From NCBI RefSeq assembly GCF_002263495.1, contig NZ_CP022753.1, positions 744,001 to 808,000 on the forward strand: a DNA stretch of 64,000 nt. Reading direction: 5' to 3'. Shown in pieces: positions 47,984 through 57,421 of the stretch; position 1 is the first letter of the stretch, and each line of letters opens with the position of its first letter. The translations under genes were made by a program, and so were the position numbers. Origin of the DNA: Nocardiopsis gilva YIM 90087 (GTDB lineage Bacteria > Actinomycetota > Actinomycetes > Streptosporangiales > Streptosporangiaceae). The notes beneath the pieces are model-generated. The model made no database searches. It was not told the DNA's origin and saw nothing but the letters and a program-made list of their open reading frames with translations.

Positions 47984-48579
47984 GCCTCCAGCCCCAGCGT
48001 GAGCAGGTGCGGGCGCTCGTCGGCCACCGAGTCGCCCGAAGCGTAGCCCGCCCGCACCAGCTCCGGATGGGCGTGCAACAAGATCGACGTCTCCAGCTCA
48101 CCGGCGTGCATGTCGGCGTCGATGGAGGTCTGCAGCCCGGCCGCGTCGCGTGCCGCCTGCCAGTCATGCGGCCCTGGAAACAAGGCCATCGACCCTCGCG
48201 CCTCCTGGACGACATTTCCCAACGCATAGTTCCCGCCGTGGGCATTGACCAGCACGAGCCCGGCGGCCCCTGAGCGCCGCACGGACGCGGCGATGTCGCG
48301 CACGACCGCGATCAGCGTCTGCGCGGAGATGCTCACCGTCCCCGGCCACGCCTCATGCTCATGAGAACAGGAGACGGTCACCGGCGGCAGCACCTGAAGG
48401 CGATGGACTACGGCGATCTCGTTCGCGATCGTGCAGGCGATCACCGTGTCCGTGGAGGAGGGAAGGTACGGCCCATGCTGCTCGAAACTCCCGATCGGGA
48501 GAAGCACGACACCGCCCTGATGCCGCTCGGCCTCGGGGGATGTGTCCAGGGGCAGCAGGTACGAAGAACGTCCATCCAT
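47860..48579 (-). CDS. Creatininase-family amidohydrolase, possible FAPy deformylase
   Basis: 239 residues. All metal ligands of the family are visible: GSFEQHGPYLPSSTD (Glu, His, Asp), VNAHGGN (His) and GELETSILL (Glu). The family includes creatininase, the mycofactocin peptidase MftE and archaeal ArfB, which deformylates FAPy. Facing an operon led by a putative FAPy-forming cyclohydrolase, the ArfB-like reaction is the most economical role. The start is ATG 48579. It is convergent with the operon but belongs functionally with it. Confidence 0.85.
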   Translation of the reverse strand: MDGRSSYLLPLDTSPEAERHQGGVVLLPIGSFEQHGPYLPSSTDTVIACTIANEIAVVHRLQVLPPVTVSCSHEHEAWPGTVSISAQTLIAVVRDIAASVRRSGAAGLVLVNAHGGNYALGNVVQEARGSMALFPGPHDWQAARDAAGLQTSIDADMHAGELETSILLHAHPELVRAGYASGDSVADERPHLLTLGLEAYTSSGVVGRPSLASAAKGAAVLASLVESFAAYPPLFSASP

Positions 48580-48645
48580 ATCCCTCCGGTTATCAGTCGG
48601 CGGCTGTCCCCGCAACCGAGGAACCGAGAACGGCGCACACATTGA

Positions 48646-48663
48646 CCTCAACCTGAGTTGAGG
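48646..48663. promoter_or_regulatory. SoxR/MerR-like box CCTCAACCTGAGTTGAGG
   Basis: An 18-bp near-perfect dyad whose outer six bases on each side equal the SoxR consensus (CCTCAA...TTGAGG). It lies in a 19-base spacer between TTGACC (48642-48647) and a weak -10 TTGAGT (48667-48672), the geometry of MerR-family promoters reading towards the SnoaL-like gene. Confidence 0.6.
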
Positions 48664-48733
48664 ACGTTGAGTGGGCAACGGCGGCGATCACCGCCGCTCC
48701 GAACGGGGTTCGGTGCTGAGAAAGGGAATGGTT

Positions 48734-49165
48734 ATGACGGACGGCATCCTTGTGGTCGGAGACATCTCGGCGCGGGCGCAGGCCGCGGTGACCGGCGTGG
48801 TGAAAGCACTGGAGAAGGCGTTCAACGCCAAAGACCCCATCGCGTTGAGCGAACAGTTCGCCCTGCGGACGTCCTGGTCCAACGCCATGGGCACGCGCTT
48901 GGACGACCGCCGGTCCATCGCCGAGTCCGCCGCTCCGGCGATGGAGGGCTTCCTGTGTGACTCCTACGCGCGCTACGACGTCGTCAAACTGCTGGAGATC
49001 GCGCCCAATGTGATCGCGGTGAGCGTGGCGCAGACGCCCACCGACAGCTCGGGCAACCCCATCGAGGGAGCCTGGGGAGCGACGCTCTACGTGATCTCCG
49101 AACAGGAGGAGGGCTGGAAGATCGTGGCCGGTCAGAACACCGCTGTCGAGTCCTCCTCCGCCTGA
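48734..49165 (+). CDS. SnoaL-like / SgcJ-EcaC family protein
   Basis: 143 residues with the NTF2-like cone fold: ALEKAFNAKDPIALSEQFA, SWSNAMGTRLDDR, and the C-terminal strand WKIVAGQNTAVE. The family includes polyketide cyclases and small-molecule isomerases but many members have unknown roles. ATG 48734 follows AAAGGG. A SoxR-like box upstream suggests induction by redox-active compounds. Confidence 0.8.
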   Translation: MTDGILVVGDISARAQAAVTGVVKALEKAFNAKDPIALSEQFALRTSWSNAMGTRLDDRRSIAESAAPAMEGFLCDSYARYDVVKLLEIAPNVIAVSVAQTPTDSSGNPIEGAWGATLYVISEQEEGWKIVAGQNTAVESSSA

Positions 49166-49232
49166 CGAAGCCCCGCCACCGGCGCGCGGCCGCCAAGCGG
49201 GTGCAGCGTGCGCCCATGTCGACCGGGGAGTC

Positions 49233-50264
49233 TTACTCGGAGGCCATGGCGGCCAACCGGGTGTCGATTCGGCGGGTCAATTCCTCGAATTCGCTTCGGC
49301 AGGTTTGCACGTAGGCCTGGGTGCTGCCCATAGCGCCGTCCGCGGGGCGCAAGTCGAACATCGGCTTGCGCGCGTCATGCGCAAGCGGCATGAGGCTGCG
49401 GTAGTTGCGGATAGTCGCGATTTCGTGGTCCGGTTTTGCCGATGGCGGGTCGTTGCCGAGGACGTACCGGTCGTATACCAGTGGAATGCGTTCCAGCCAG
49501 CGCTGGTAGGCGAGGACCGGACGGTCGAGGCGTACGGTTGGCTGCATAATGACGTATCCCAATGGATGCATGTCACCCGCAGGAAGTTCAATCTGTTCCG
49601 GCGCGCGAGGCAGCACCAGTTCCTTCCAGTCTCTGCGCCACTCTCGAAGGGTGGGGCCGAGGTTGCGGAGCCCGCGGAGAGAGAACAGTTCGGCCGCGAG
49701 CGGCATGAGTACGGTGTCCGACGAGAGCAGCGCAGCGCGGTTGATCGCGCCCAGGTTGGGGCCGATGTCGATGAGGATGATGTCCGGGTCGATCTCACGA
49801 CGCGCCGACTGGATGATTCGGTAGAAGGCGGTCATGGCGCGCAGCGCCTTCGGGTCTCCCTTAAAGGTCAGTCCCCATGACTGCGAAAGGTCGTCTTCGA
49901 ATCTACTCAGTTCGAGATCACCCGGTAGCAGCCACAGACCTTCATTGATCTGGGCCGGGCGGATGAATTCCACATCCCCTGTTCCCTCGGTGATCGGCCT
50001 GACAGCCTCTGCGATGGTTCCGGTGCTGTCCGTCCGGATGGTGGGGAAGAGCTTTTGCTGTTGGAACTGGAATGTTTGTTCCGCCTCGTTCCAGAGGCGC
50101 GCCAAGTCGTCCTCGTCGAGAAACATCGACGTCAGGTTGGACTGCGGGTCCAAATCGACGGTGAGAACCCGCGCGCCGAGCCGCTGGTACATGTGCGCGA
50201 GGTGGTAAACGAGGGTGGTTTTTCCCACGCCACCCTTGTTGTTGAACAGCGCGATGGACGTCAT
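49233..50264 (-). CDS. ParA-like ATPase
   Basis: 343 residues with deviant Walker A FNNKGGVGKTTLVYHLAH at the very N-terminus, DLDPQSNLTSMFL and ILIDIGPNLGAINRAAL (Walker B region). ParA ATPases segregate plasmids or chromosomes or position complexes. No ParB or parS-like repeat is seen. Instead the gene is coupled (ATGA overlap) to an AlbA_2/Schlafen-domain gene, suggesting a non-partition function such as defence or regulation. Confidence 0.9.
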   Translation of the reverse strand: MTSIALFNNKGGVGKTTLVYHLAHMYQRLGARVLTVDLDPQSNLTSMFLDEDDLARLWNEAEQTFQFQQQKLFPTIRTDSTGTIAEAVRPITEGTGDVEFIRPAQINEGLWLLPGDLELSRFEDDLSQSWGLTFKGDPKALRAMTAFYRIIQSARREIDPDIILIDIGPNLGAINRAALLSSDTVLMPLAAELFSLRGLRNLGPTLREWRRDWKELVLPRAPEQIELPAGDMHPLGYVIMQPTVRLDRPVLAYQRWLERIPLVYDRYVLGNDPPSAKPDHEIATIRNYRSLMPLAHDARKPMFDLRPADGAMGSTQAYVQTCRSEFEELTRRIDTRLAAMASE

Positions 50265-51505
50265 GTGCCCTTCCTCATTACGACCACCCAGGAACTTTCG
50301 TCTACGTCGAATTTCGGCGGCGGGTTGCCGTTTCGCTCCAGTTCTGCCCGCATTCGGGTGATGCCGCGTCCGAACCGGTTGACGTAGCCCAGGTTCTTCA
50401 TCGCCCCAGCCAGGGACGGGTTCCGGTAGTCGTTGACCCGATCGAAATTGTTCGCTCTCACCTGACCATAGGGTCCTCCGGGATTGGCAACTTCCACCCG
50501 GTCCGCGAACCACTGAATGCGGGTGGGGGCGTTCGATGACTCGTAGTTTCGGTGCATGAGTGCGTTCATGCAGGCCTCACGCAGGGCTGCGATCGGATAG
50601 TCGGGCTGTGCCCGTTCCCGGAAGCCGCTCACTTCAGCGAGATGCGTGTGGGTGTGTCCCTTGAGGAGCACCTCCAGGCGCTCCGCGGTGTCCACGACGT
50701 TCAGGCGCAGCTCCTGCTCATCGATCACGGCGCTGTCAACCGAGTCGCCCTCGTACCGAACGAACTGCGTATAGGCGCCAGGGAGGGAGCGTGTCGGGTC
50801 CATGCCGACCAGGAGAAGGCCAAGCACCGTCGCTGCCCTGGAAGGGGAGAGCAGGTTCAGGGAAGCGAGCTGCTGTTCCTCCGGTCGACCGTTCTCTTCG
50901 ATCACCTCGGTATCGACAGCGGAAGGCAGATACGTGCCGCGGAAGAGTCTCATGTCCAGGTCGTCGATGCTGCTGCCCGGAACGGGATGGTTGTCGAAGG
51001 GCAGGGACAGGCTCCGCCTCCGTTCGATGAGTACCCGTTCATCGTCGGCGGATGCCCGTTTGGTGAGGGGACCCGGCCGTACCCATGCGACGCCGTTCAG
51101 CCGGACCGGAGGCGTACGTGACGCCTCGACGTGGATGCGGATCACCGGCTGACCGCGGAACAGTGCCGGTTCTACGCGCACTGATGGTCGGTCCAGGATG
51201 GTGCCCTCGTCGCGGATTTGGGCGAGGTCGAGCAGCGCCGCGTCCGATGTGTCGAGGCCCGGCTCGATCGTGCCGTCGTCCCGTACCCCGATGACGAGGT
51301 CACCACCGCCTTCACCGGCGAGGTCGTTGGCCAGCGCACAGATCGCCTTGCGGATCGCCTCACGATCCTTGGCTTTGCGCTTGAACTCCAGGACACAGCT
51401 CTCCTGGGTCCCTAGCTCCTCGGACAACTCGCGTTCCATGGACATCCGTTCCGACGCGCCGTGATCACTTCGGCTGTGCGCGTTCATGGGTTGTGAGTCG
51501 CGCAT
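50261..51505 (-). CDS. Schlafen/AlbA_2-domain ATP-binding protein
   Basis: About 414 residues. The N-terminal half has the AlbA_2 core (CVLEFKRKAKDREAIRKAI, GGGDLVIGVRDDG), related to the divergent AAA-4/Schlafen group. The C-terminal part contains a GHKL/HATPase-like segment (REACMNALMHRNYE, EVANPGGPYG, GRGITRMRAELER). Start at ATG 51505 is likely; ATG 51487 is possible. It is translationally coupled to the ParA gene. Proteins of this type act as regulators or in antiphage defence; the role here is open. The 51512-51882 stretch upstream holds no supported gene. Confidence 0.85.
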   Translation of the reverse strand: MRDSQPMNAHSRSDHGASERMSMERELSEELGTQESCVLEFKRKAKDREAIRKAICALANDLAGEGGGDLVIGVRDDGTIEPGLDTSDAALLDLAQIRDEGTILDRPSVRVEPALFRGQPVIRIHVEASRTPPVRLNGVAWVRPGPLTKRASADDERVLIERRRSLSLPFDNHPVPGSSIDDLDMRLFRGTYLPSAVDTEVIEENGRPEEQQLASLNLLSPSRAATVLGLLLVGMDPTRSLPGAYTQFVRYEGDSVDSAVIDEQELRLNVVDTAERLEVLLKGHTHTHLAEVSGFRERAQPDYPIAALREACMNALMHRNYESSNAPTRIQWFADRVEVANPGGPYGQVRANNFDRVNDYRNPSLAGAMKNLGYVNRFGRGITRMRAELERNGNPPPKFDVDESSWVVVMRKGT

Positions 51506-51906
51506 CGTCAACGAGACCCCTTACAACAGGCGAGCTTACGTTGGTGGGCTGACCTGGTGATGAGGGTTGTCACCATGGAGGGCTGGATACCTCAGCACTT
51601 CCGGCAGCCGCCGTTGACCACCGAAGCGCCCTTGTCATCCCACCCCAGAGGCGCGATATCACCCCGAGAACCGGCGATGCGGTCAAAGTCTGGGACGTTC
51701 GGTCCGGCCAGGAACCCGTTCGCAGGCGACGTCTGGGCGGCCCCTCGTGGTGGCGTCTCCAGCCAACCACCGGCGGGCCGAGGACATCGCGGCGTCCTTC
51801 GAAGTTCTCCGGGAAAGATGACCGCTCCTACATATCCCGCTACGGTGAGTCCCGCCCGTTTTGCCGGGCTTGCGATGTAGTGATGAGCGCGGTGAGAAGA
51901 CTCTCC

Positions 51907-54224
51907 ATGACTGACCCGGAAGAAACACGGCCCGAATCATCCGACAAAGGTGGGAGCGAGCAGGAAACAGCCCAGACGAGCGGTGCGGGGTCGGTCAGTT
52001 CGTTGGTTCCCCTGCTCAAGGCAGACTCGCCGCCTATGACGGTGTCCTTCGTGGTGGTCCGGTCGGCCTTTCGGCCGCTGGTTGCGGCGGTTCTCATTCC
52101 ACTGCTGGCCGTCGCGGTAATGAGCGCCATCGTCACTGTGCTCTGGGCGCGTGACGGGTTCGCGGTCGCCAACAGTGCGCTGGTACTCACCGGACCGGTC
52201 GAGGACCTTTCGCCCTCCTTGCTGTTCCTGGGGCTCCCGCTGTCCGCCGCGGCAGTGCTGTACGCGCTCGCCGTCGCGTACACGGCCTCTCTGCAGGTTG
52301 CCGCCGGAGCCCTGCTTGGCCGACCGGTCTCAGCCAGGGCGGCTCTTCGGAGGGCAGCGACTCGACCGTGGAGGATGTTGCTCGCCCTTGTCGCTCTCGT
52401 TGTTAACGCGGCGGCCGCGCTTCTCGCCTTTCTTTATGCGACGCCGTACATTGACGCGCCGGTGTCCGACTTTTTCGAACTTGAGGAACCGCTCCCGTTC
52501 GCGCTGGTTGCGCCGCTGGTCATCCTTATCCTCGGCATTCCGCTGACCGTCACGGCGGTCGCCTCGGTCCTGGAGGGGCTCAGCCCGATTCGCGCGGCGG
52601 TGCGTGCACGCCGCCTGATGAGAGGGAAGCTCTTCGAGGTCGCGGTGAACCTCGCTGTCGTGTTCATCATCGTCGGAGGACTGAACTGGCTGCGGCCTCG
52701 TGCTCTTGAGCTCACCGGACTTCCCGGAATCGTGCAGTTCGGGCTCGGCAACCTGATCCAGATGCTCGTCGCGACGGGCACTTTCGTGTTCCTGGCCGCG
52801 CTCCTGGCCGTTCTTGCCCTCGGTGCGGGAGTCCGAGCCGATCAGGGGTCGGCCGACGGCCGAATTGTCGGAGTGGAGGCCGTGCTGGCGCGGTTGCCGG
52901 AGTCGGACGAGGACCGGCCGCGGGGTTGGCGACAGGCCGCCACCGTCGTGGCCGTGGCCCTGGTCTCGGTCCTGCTCCTGCCGGGCGCGCTGTGGGCCGC
53001 TCCGACGCTCATGCCCACCTACACCGCTCAGATGGGGATGCTCAACCAGGACGCTGCGACAAACCCGGGCGGGGCCATCGGTCTCTGGGGGGGGAGAGCG
53101 GAGTGCTCCTCCGCGGCGCTCAGAAGAGTTCGGCCGCCTGGTGTGATCCGAATTGTGGCGAGGTCGGTACAGAGGACGATGGCATCTCGGCGAGTTCGGA
53201 GTTCGTCGTGGTCGAGTCTTCCTCTGGGAACGATCCCGATTTCCTTCATGTCCGCTGGGAAGGCAGGGACGAATCACGTCTGCTGGTGTCGAGGGTGTGC
53301 CAGGGAATGGACGCCGCGTGTGGAGACGAGGCAACCGCCTCGCTGCGGTTGTCCGACACCGACCTCGACTACGGTGCCGACCTGGACGAGAGGGGCCGCC
53401 GGTACGGGCCCACGCCACGCTTCGCAGCGGTCCGGACTACGGGGGATGGGATAACCGTGGCGTCTCTCGCCGCGCTTCCGGACGCGTCGGCGTTTGAGGT
53501 CCAGGTTCACATGTGCGAGGACACCTACTGCCGTGAGCACACGACGGCATCTGTGGGCACGGTGCCGCTATTCCATCACCTCGCCGGTCACGAGGTCGAC
53601 CTGGCCGTTCGCTCTGACGGATCACCTGTGGTGAGCGTCTATGACCGCTTCGACGGTTCAGTGAGGCTGCTGTCGTGTTCGGATGCGGACTGCTCGGCGA
53701 ACATGCAGCGAACCCTGAAACCCGCGCGCTATGTCAGGAGCGAAGAGGGAGAGTTCCCGGGAAAGACGCGCGTCAGCGGGTCCCGCGTCGCTGTTCGTCC
53801 CGATGGGCGACCCGTGGTCGCCTACCGCGATCCGGTCGACGGATCGTCTCGGATCCTGGATTGCCAGGATGTGGACTGCTCCGAGACTGAGGAACGCGAC
53901 CTTACTGGACCAGGGGAGCAGCGTCCCTTGCCGGGGTTGGCGGTCGACCGCGAGGGACGTCCGCAGCTCGTGACGACCGACGCCGACGGAAGGGCATTGG
54001 TCCTCATCTCCTGCGCCGATAGAGGGTGCGAGGAGAGGCGTACGGTCCCGCTGTTCCCAGGGAACAAGTCGCGGTTGCTTGACATCGCACTTGTCTTGGG
54101 TCCGGATGACCGTCCGGTCATCGCAGCCAATTACCTCTCGGATCGCTCAGGTGTGGCGGGGGTCGACGGGGAAGGCCCCATCCTGCTCCGATGTGACCGC
54201 TCCAGGTGCGGGACTACCGGTTGA
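51907..54224 (+). pseudogene. Large membrane protein with Cys-pair repeats, one frameshift
   Basis: The first 400 residues are a membrane domain with about six to eight helices (AAVLIPLLAVAVMSAIV and others). A single frame break falls exactly at a run of eight Gs (53087-53094); adding one G joins it to a 370-residue hydrophilic domain of repeats ending in paired cysteines (LLSCSDADCS, ILDCQDVDCS, LISCADRGCE, LLRCDRSRCG), probably an extracellular propeller. One protein of about 770 residues is most likely, with either a sequencing error or a real slip. Its function is unknown. The 3' end overlaps the convergent lipoprotein gene by 11 bp. Confidence 0.75.
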
Positions 54225-55410
54225 TGGCGAAGAGCCGCGCATTGTCGCAGTGCAGAGCATTGGGGAGTGAGAAGGGCTCCCCTTGTGGCCGCAGGGCGTC
54301 GGGTGCGCAGGCAACTCCGAGTTTCCGTTTGGCACCGGGCCAGTCGCTATCGACCCTCAGACGGAGGGTTCCGATGCCCGCATGGTCGGTTTCGGAGTCG
54401 GGCCCAGGCGGCCAGATGTAGGTGCGCAGGTCACCTTCGGCACCGTTGAAGCGGTCTCCGGCGGAGTCCCACGCCTTTGAGGAGGCCTCTTGTCCGCGCT
54501 CTCGCCTGGGAACGTCAGGGCCCTTTCCGGGCAGCGCGGCACCGGTAAGGGCGTCGAACCGCAGGTTCTCGTACGCCTTTGGCCTTTCGGCGTCGGGGTC
54601 CGGGTTCTTGAAGCCACGCCGGACGTAGAGGACATCATCGATCAGAGCATCCGAAAACGTAGCCCACGTGTCGTCCCCGGGGCGCGCGTCGAACTCGACA
54701 CTCCACATCTCGTTACCGGACTCAAGACTATGAGCGGTGTACCTGTACGGCTTATCCTGCGAGGCGCCGTGCCAGGTGATGTATACGTCGCCGGAGACGC
54801 CGGCCACAGCGGTGTCCGCATCGAGTGGGAACCGCTTCAGTACATCGCCGTCCTTTCGGTCGAGGACCACCAGTTCGCCCGGGTTTCGATCCCTTTCAGG
54901 GCCCGCACGGAGCAGCGCGACGATTCCGGCGTCGGACTCGAAAAACGCGTGTGTCTCTGCTGGATTCTCCCCCCGCAGGTCGGCGCTCCAGGCCACTTCG
55001 CCGGTCTCCGGGTCCAGTGCGTGGACCACGGTGTCCTCGGCGTGGTAAAGCACACCAGACAGCACCTTGGCCGAGTGTCGTGCCCGTGGACTGAGTCGGC
55101 TATCGGCGTTGAACAGTTTCCAGTCCCTGCCAGTCCGGTCCACCCCTACGTAGTGGTCCCCCTCCAACGGAATTGACCAGCGTAGGGTGCCGGAGGCCGT
55201 GCAGTCCTCGCCGTCCCGTCGGCCGTCGACACAGAGCACCGGTTCGACCGTGCTCAGGGAGGACGGCGGATAGTCCACGCGGACGGTTCTTCCGGATTCC
55301 TCGGCATCGGACTCCGAGGCGAGGAACGGGAGCGTGTCGGCCACAGGGGTGGCGCACCCCGCTAACAGGACAGAGACCGCAGCCAGGGGGACGAATCGGA
55401 CAGCACGCAT
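54214..55410 (-). CDS. Lipoprotein with PQQ/BamB-like beta-propeller
   Basis: 398 residues. The signal peptide ends in lipobox VLLAGC, so the protein is anchored outside the membrane. Repeats such as VVHALDPETGEVAW and TAHSLESGNEMWSVEF are typical of PQQ-like/BamB propeller blades. The start is ATG 55410. Convergent with the large Cys-repeat membrane protein and also propeller-like, it may work with it at the cell surface; no enzymatic residues are recognisable. Confidence 0.85.
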   Translation of the reverse strand: MRAVRFVPLAAVSVLLAGCATPVADTLPFLASESDAEESGRTVRVDYPPSSLSTVEPVLCVDGRRDGEDCTASGTLRWSIPLEGDHYVGVDRTGRDWKLFNADSRLSPRARHSAKVLSGVLYHAEDTVVHALDPETGEVAWSADLRGENPAETHAFFESDAGIVALLRAGPERDRNPGELVVLDRKDGDVLKRFPLDADTAVAGVSGDVYITWHGASQDKPYRYTAHSLESGNEMWSVEFDARPGDDTWATFSDALIDDVLYVRRGFKNPDPDAERPKAYENLRFDALTGAALPGKGPDVPRRERGQEASSKAWDSAGDRFNGAEGDLRTYIWPPGPDSETDHAGIGTLRLRVDSDWPGAKRKLGVACAPDALRPQGEPFSLPNALHCDNARLFAINR

Positions 55411-55567
55411 GGTGCGAGAGCGTATCGGTTCAGTGACGCGTGTGCCTCAGCCGGAGGCCTTCGCGATAGGTTCCTCCGGCGGTTCGCTCCGACCGCTCTC
55501 TATTTCTCTTTCCTGCCCATCGTTCAGCGTGTGGCCCTGTGAAGGGGTCACGCTGATGCGCGGTCAC

Positions 55568-56257
55568 TTACTCCAATGGCCGACGTGCGGCCACGATCAG
55601 CGTGCCGAGTAGGTCGGGATTGGGAGCGGGGTGGATACGGGCGTCCACACCCGTGAAGCCGTGTCGCGTGAGGATGTCGGTCCAGTCGTCGGGTTCGTAG
55701 GACCACCGGTACAGCCACACCGGCCGCCCTCGAAAGCCTGCACCGTACATCCCTTGCGGACCGTAGGCGCCGGGCACCGGCGGGGCGGAGGAGAAGGCCA
55801 GGCGACCGCCGGGCTCCAAATGGTCGAACCCCAGCGGTAAGAGGAGCGCTGGGTCGGTGAACCAGGCCGCGCCCCAGATCGAGTAGATCGCGTCCCATCG
55901 GCGGGTTGTGTTGGACAGGTAGTCGAGGGCTTCGGCACAGACGAATTCAGCACCAGGCACGTGCCTCCACCGTTGCGCGGCGTTCTCGTGCTGTACGCCC
56001 GAGACGTCCACCCCCGTGGCGCTGATGCCCTGAAGAGCGAGGGCGGCTACGGCGTTGCCGCGGCCGAATCCCAGCTCCAGCGCGGTGGTGGGTCGGCCGA
56101 GGAGTTCGTCGCCGGGGCCGTGGCCGTCGTACTGGCACCACCCGAAGGCGTTCTTCAGCGCTTCCTCATGAGACTCCTCCTCGGCGAGGCCGGTGCCATA
56201 GCGGTCCCAGTACCCGGCGGGGGTGGTGGTTTTGGAGGGGAGGACGGTGTGGTTCAT
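55568..56257 (-). CDS. Class I SAM methyltransferase downstream of the PIMT gene
   Basis: 229 residues. SAM-binding motif ALELGFGRGNAVAALAL, then GVDVSGVQHENAA and ALDYLSNTTRRWDAIYSIWG. It starts 21 bp after the PIMT-like stop and so belongs to the same leftward operon as the small charged peptide. It may methylate the same peptide product or be an unrelated passenger. Confidence 0.82.
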   Translation of the reverse strand: MNHTVLPSKTTTPAGYWDRYGTGLAEEESHEEALKNAFGWCQYDGHGPGDELLGRPTTALELGFGRGNAVAALALQGISATGVDVSGVQHENAAQRWRHVPGAEFVCAEALDYLSNTTRRWDAIYSIWGAAWFTDPALLLPLGFDHLEPGGRLAFSSAPPVPGAYGPQGMYGAGFRGRPVWLYRWSYEPDDWTDILTRHGFTGVDARIHPAPNPDLLGTLIVAARRPLE

Positions 56258-56278
56258 GTGTGCGGCGCTGATGAGGGT

Positions 56279-57421
56279 TCACACTCTCCACGAGATCATC
56301 TGGTCTGGAGAGTCCAACCATACGATCTGCGTGGATTCGTTCACGGTCAATCCGAATCGGTCATGCGTGGGGCGTCCGGCCTGTCGCCACCACGCGTAGG
56401 CCGCTTCCAGTTCGTCAAACAGCCGCCGCGGTCCGTGTTGCCGCACTATGTAAGTATCAGCACCCTGATCGATCCGCCAGGACGCCCACGCACCGGAGAC
56501 AGGATCCATCAGATACACCGTGAAATTGGGACCAACCCGATCTCCGTCGAAGACGACTGTGGATTTCATCCCTGGTACCCGCAGCCCGATGGCAAATGAG
56601 GCGTCGAAGTCTGAGACCGGCTCGCGCGGATATAGGAGCGTGTGGGTCTCCACGTAGTCATGCTCAAGTCGAACTCGATCCTCGACCGAGCCGTGCGGGG
56701 TGCGCTGGGACCGAGCCCACATAAAGGCGACATTTCCGCCGAAGTATCCCGAAGCAGTCCCATGGTTGTCCACAGTCAGACAGGCCAAGGCTCCGTTGTG
56801 GAACGACGTCCCCCATGGCGTGACGATGAGGCCGCCAGGGCGTGCCTGAGCCACCCAGGCATAGGGGACCCGCTGCACAGCGGCAGTGGCGAGCACACGG
56901 TCGTAGGGGGCCGAAGGCAACCAGCCGTCCATCCCGTCGGCGGTGATGACCTGCGGCTGGTGCCCGGCATCGGCCAAGGCTTTGCGCGCCCGCTCGGCCA
57001 GCTCAGCGTCGACCTCCACGGATACCACGTTGCGCGCGCCGAGCCTGGCACTGAGGAGCCCAGCGTTCCACCCTGTCCCGGTGCCTATTTCCAGGACCTT
57101 CATGCCGTGGGTGGCGTTGAGTCGTCGAAGCATCATCGCCACGATCGACGGCATCGATGCCGAGCTGGAAACGTATCCCCGGCCGGAACAGTCACCATCG
57201 TCGAGCTGCGTGATTACCGGCTGGTCAGAGTAGGCGAGGTTGAGCCACGCGTAGGGATCTTCGGAGCGCCCCAATCGGGTGGGTCCGTTGGTACCGTCTT
57301 CCCAGACTTTGTCAGGGATGAACAGGTGGCGCGGCACGCGTTCGAAGGAAGGCCGCCAATCTTCGGTGAGATCGCCCGCCTCACAGAGGCGGGCGATCAT
57401 CCGCTCATGCCAAGGAATCAC
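56279..57421 (-). CDS. PIMT-like O-methyltransferase of the RiPP-associated type
   Basis: 380 residues, longer than housekeeping protein-L-isoaspartate methyltransferase (about 210). The PIMT core is present: ERVPRHLFIPD, VLEIGTGTGWNAGLL, VSVEVDAELAERARKAL. The C-terminal extension has AWWRQAGRPTHDRFGLTV and IVWLDSP, which I recognise as the tail shared by RiPP methyltransferases (FxLD lanthipeptide, lasso, graspetide, imiditide). These esterify an Asp that then closes to an aspartimide. GTG 57421 overlaps the stop of a 37-residue charged peptide gene (GTGA), strongly suggesting that peptide as substrate. The FxLD precursor 19 kb away is the alternative substrate. Confidence 0.85.
   Translation of the reverse strand: MIPWHERMIARLCEAGDLTEDWRPSFERVPRHLFIPDKVWEDGTNGPTRLGRSEDPYAWLNLAYSDQPVITQLDDGDCSGRGYVSSSASMPSIVAMMLRRLNATHGMKVLEIGTGTGWNAGLLSARLGARNVVSVEVDAELAERARKALADAGHQPQVITADGMDGWLPSAPYDRVLATAAVQRVPYAWVAQARPGGLIVTPWGTSFHNGALACLTVDNHGTASGYFGGNVAFMWARSQRTPHGSVEDRVRLEHDYVETHTLLYPREPVSDFDASFAIGLRVPGMKSTVVFDGDRVGPNFTVYLMDPVSGAWASWRIDQGADTYIVRQHGPRRLFDELEAAYAWWRQAGRPTHDRFGLTVNESTQIVWLDSPDQMISWRV

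Noticed and set aside
49233-50264. Plasmid partition locus / replication origin
   Set aside because: No ParB, parS-like repeats or replication gene nearby; the partner is an AlbA_2 protein.
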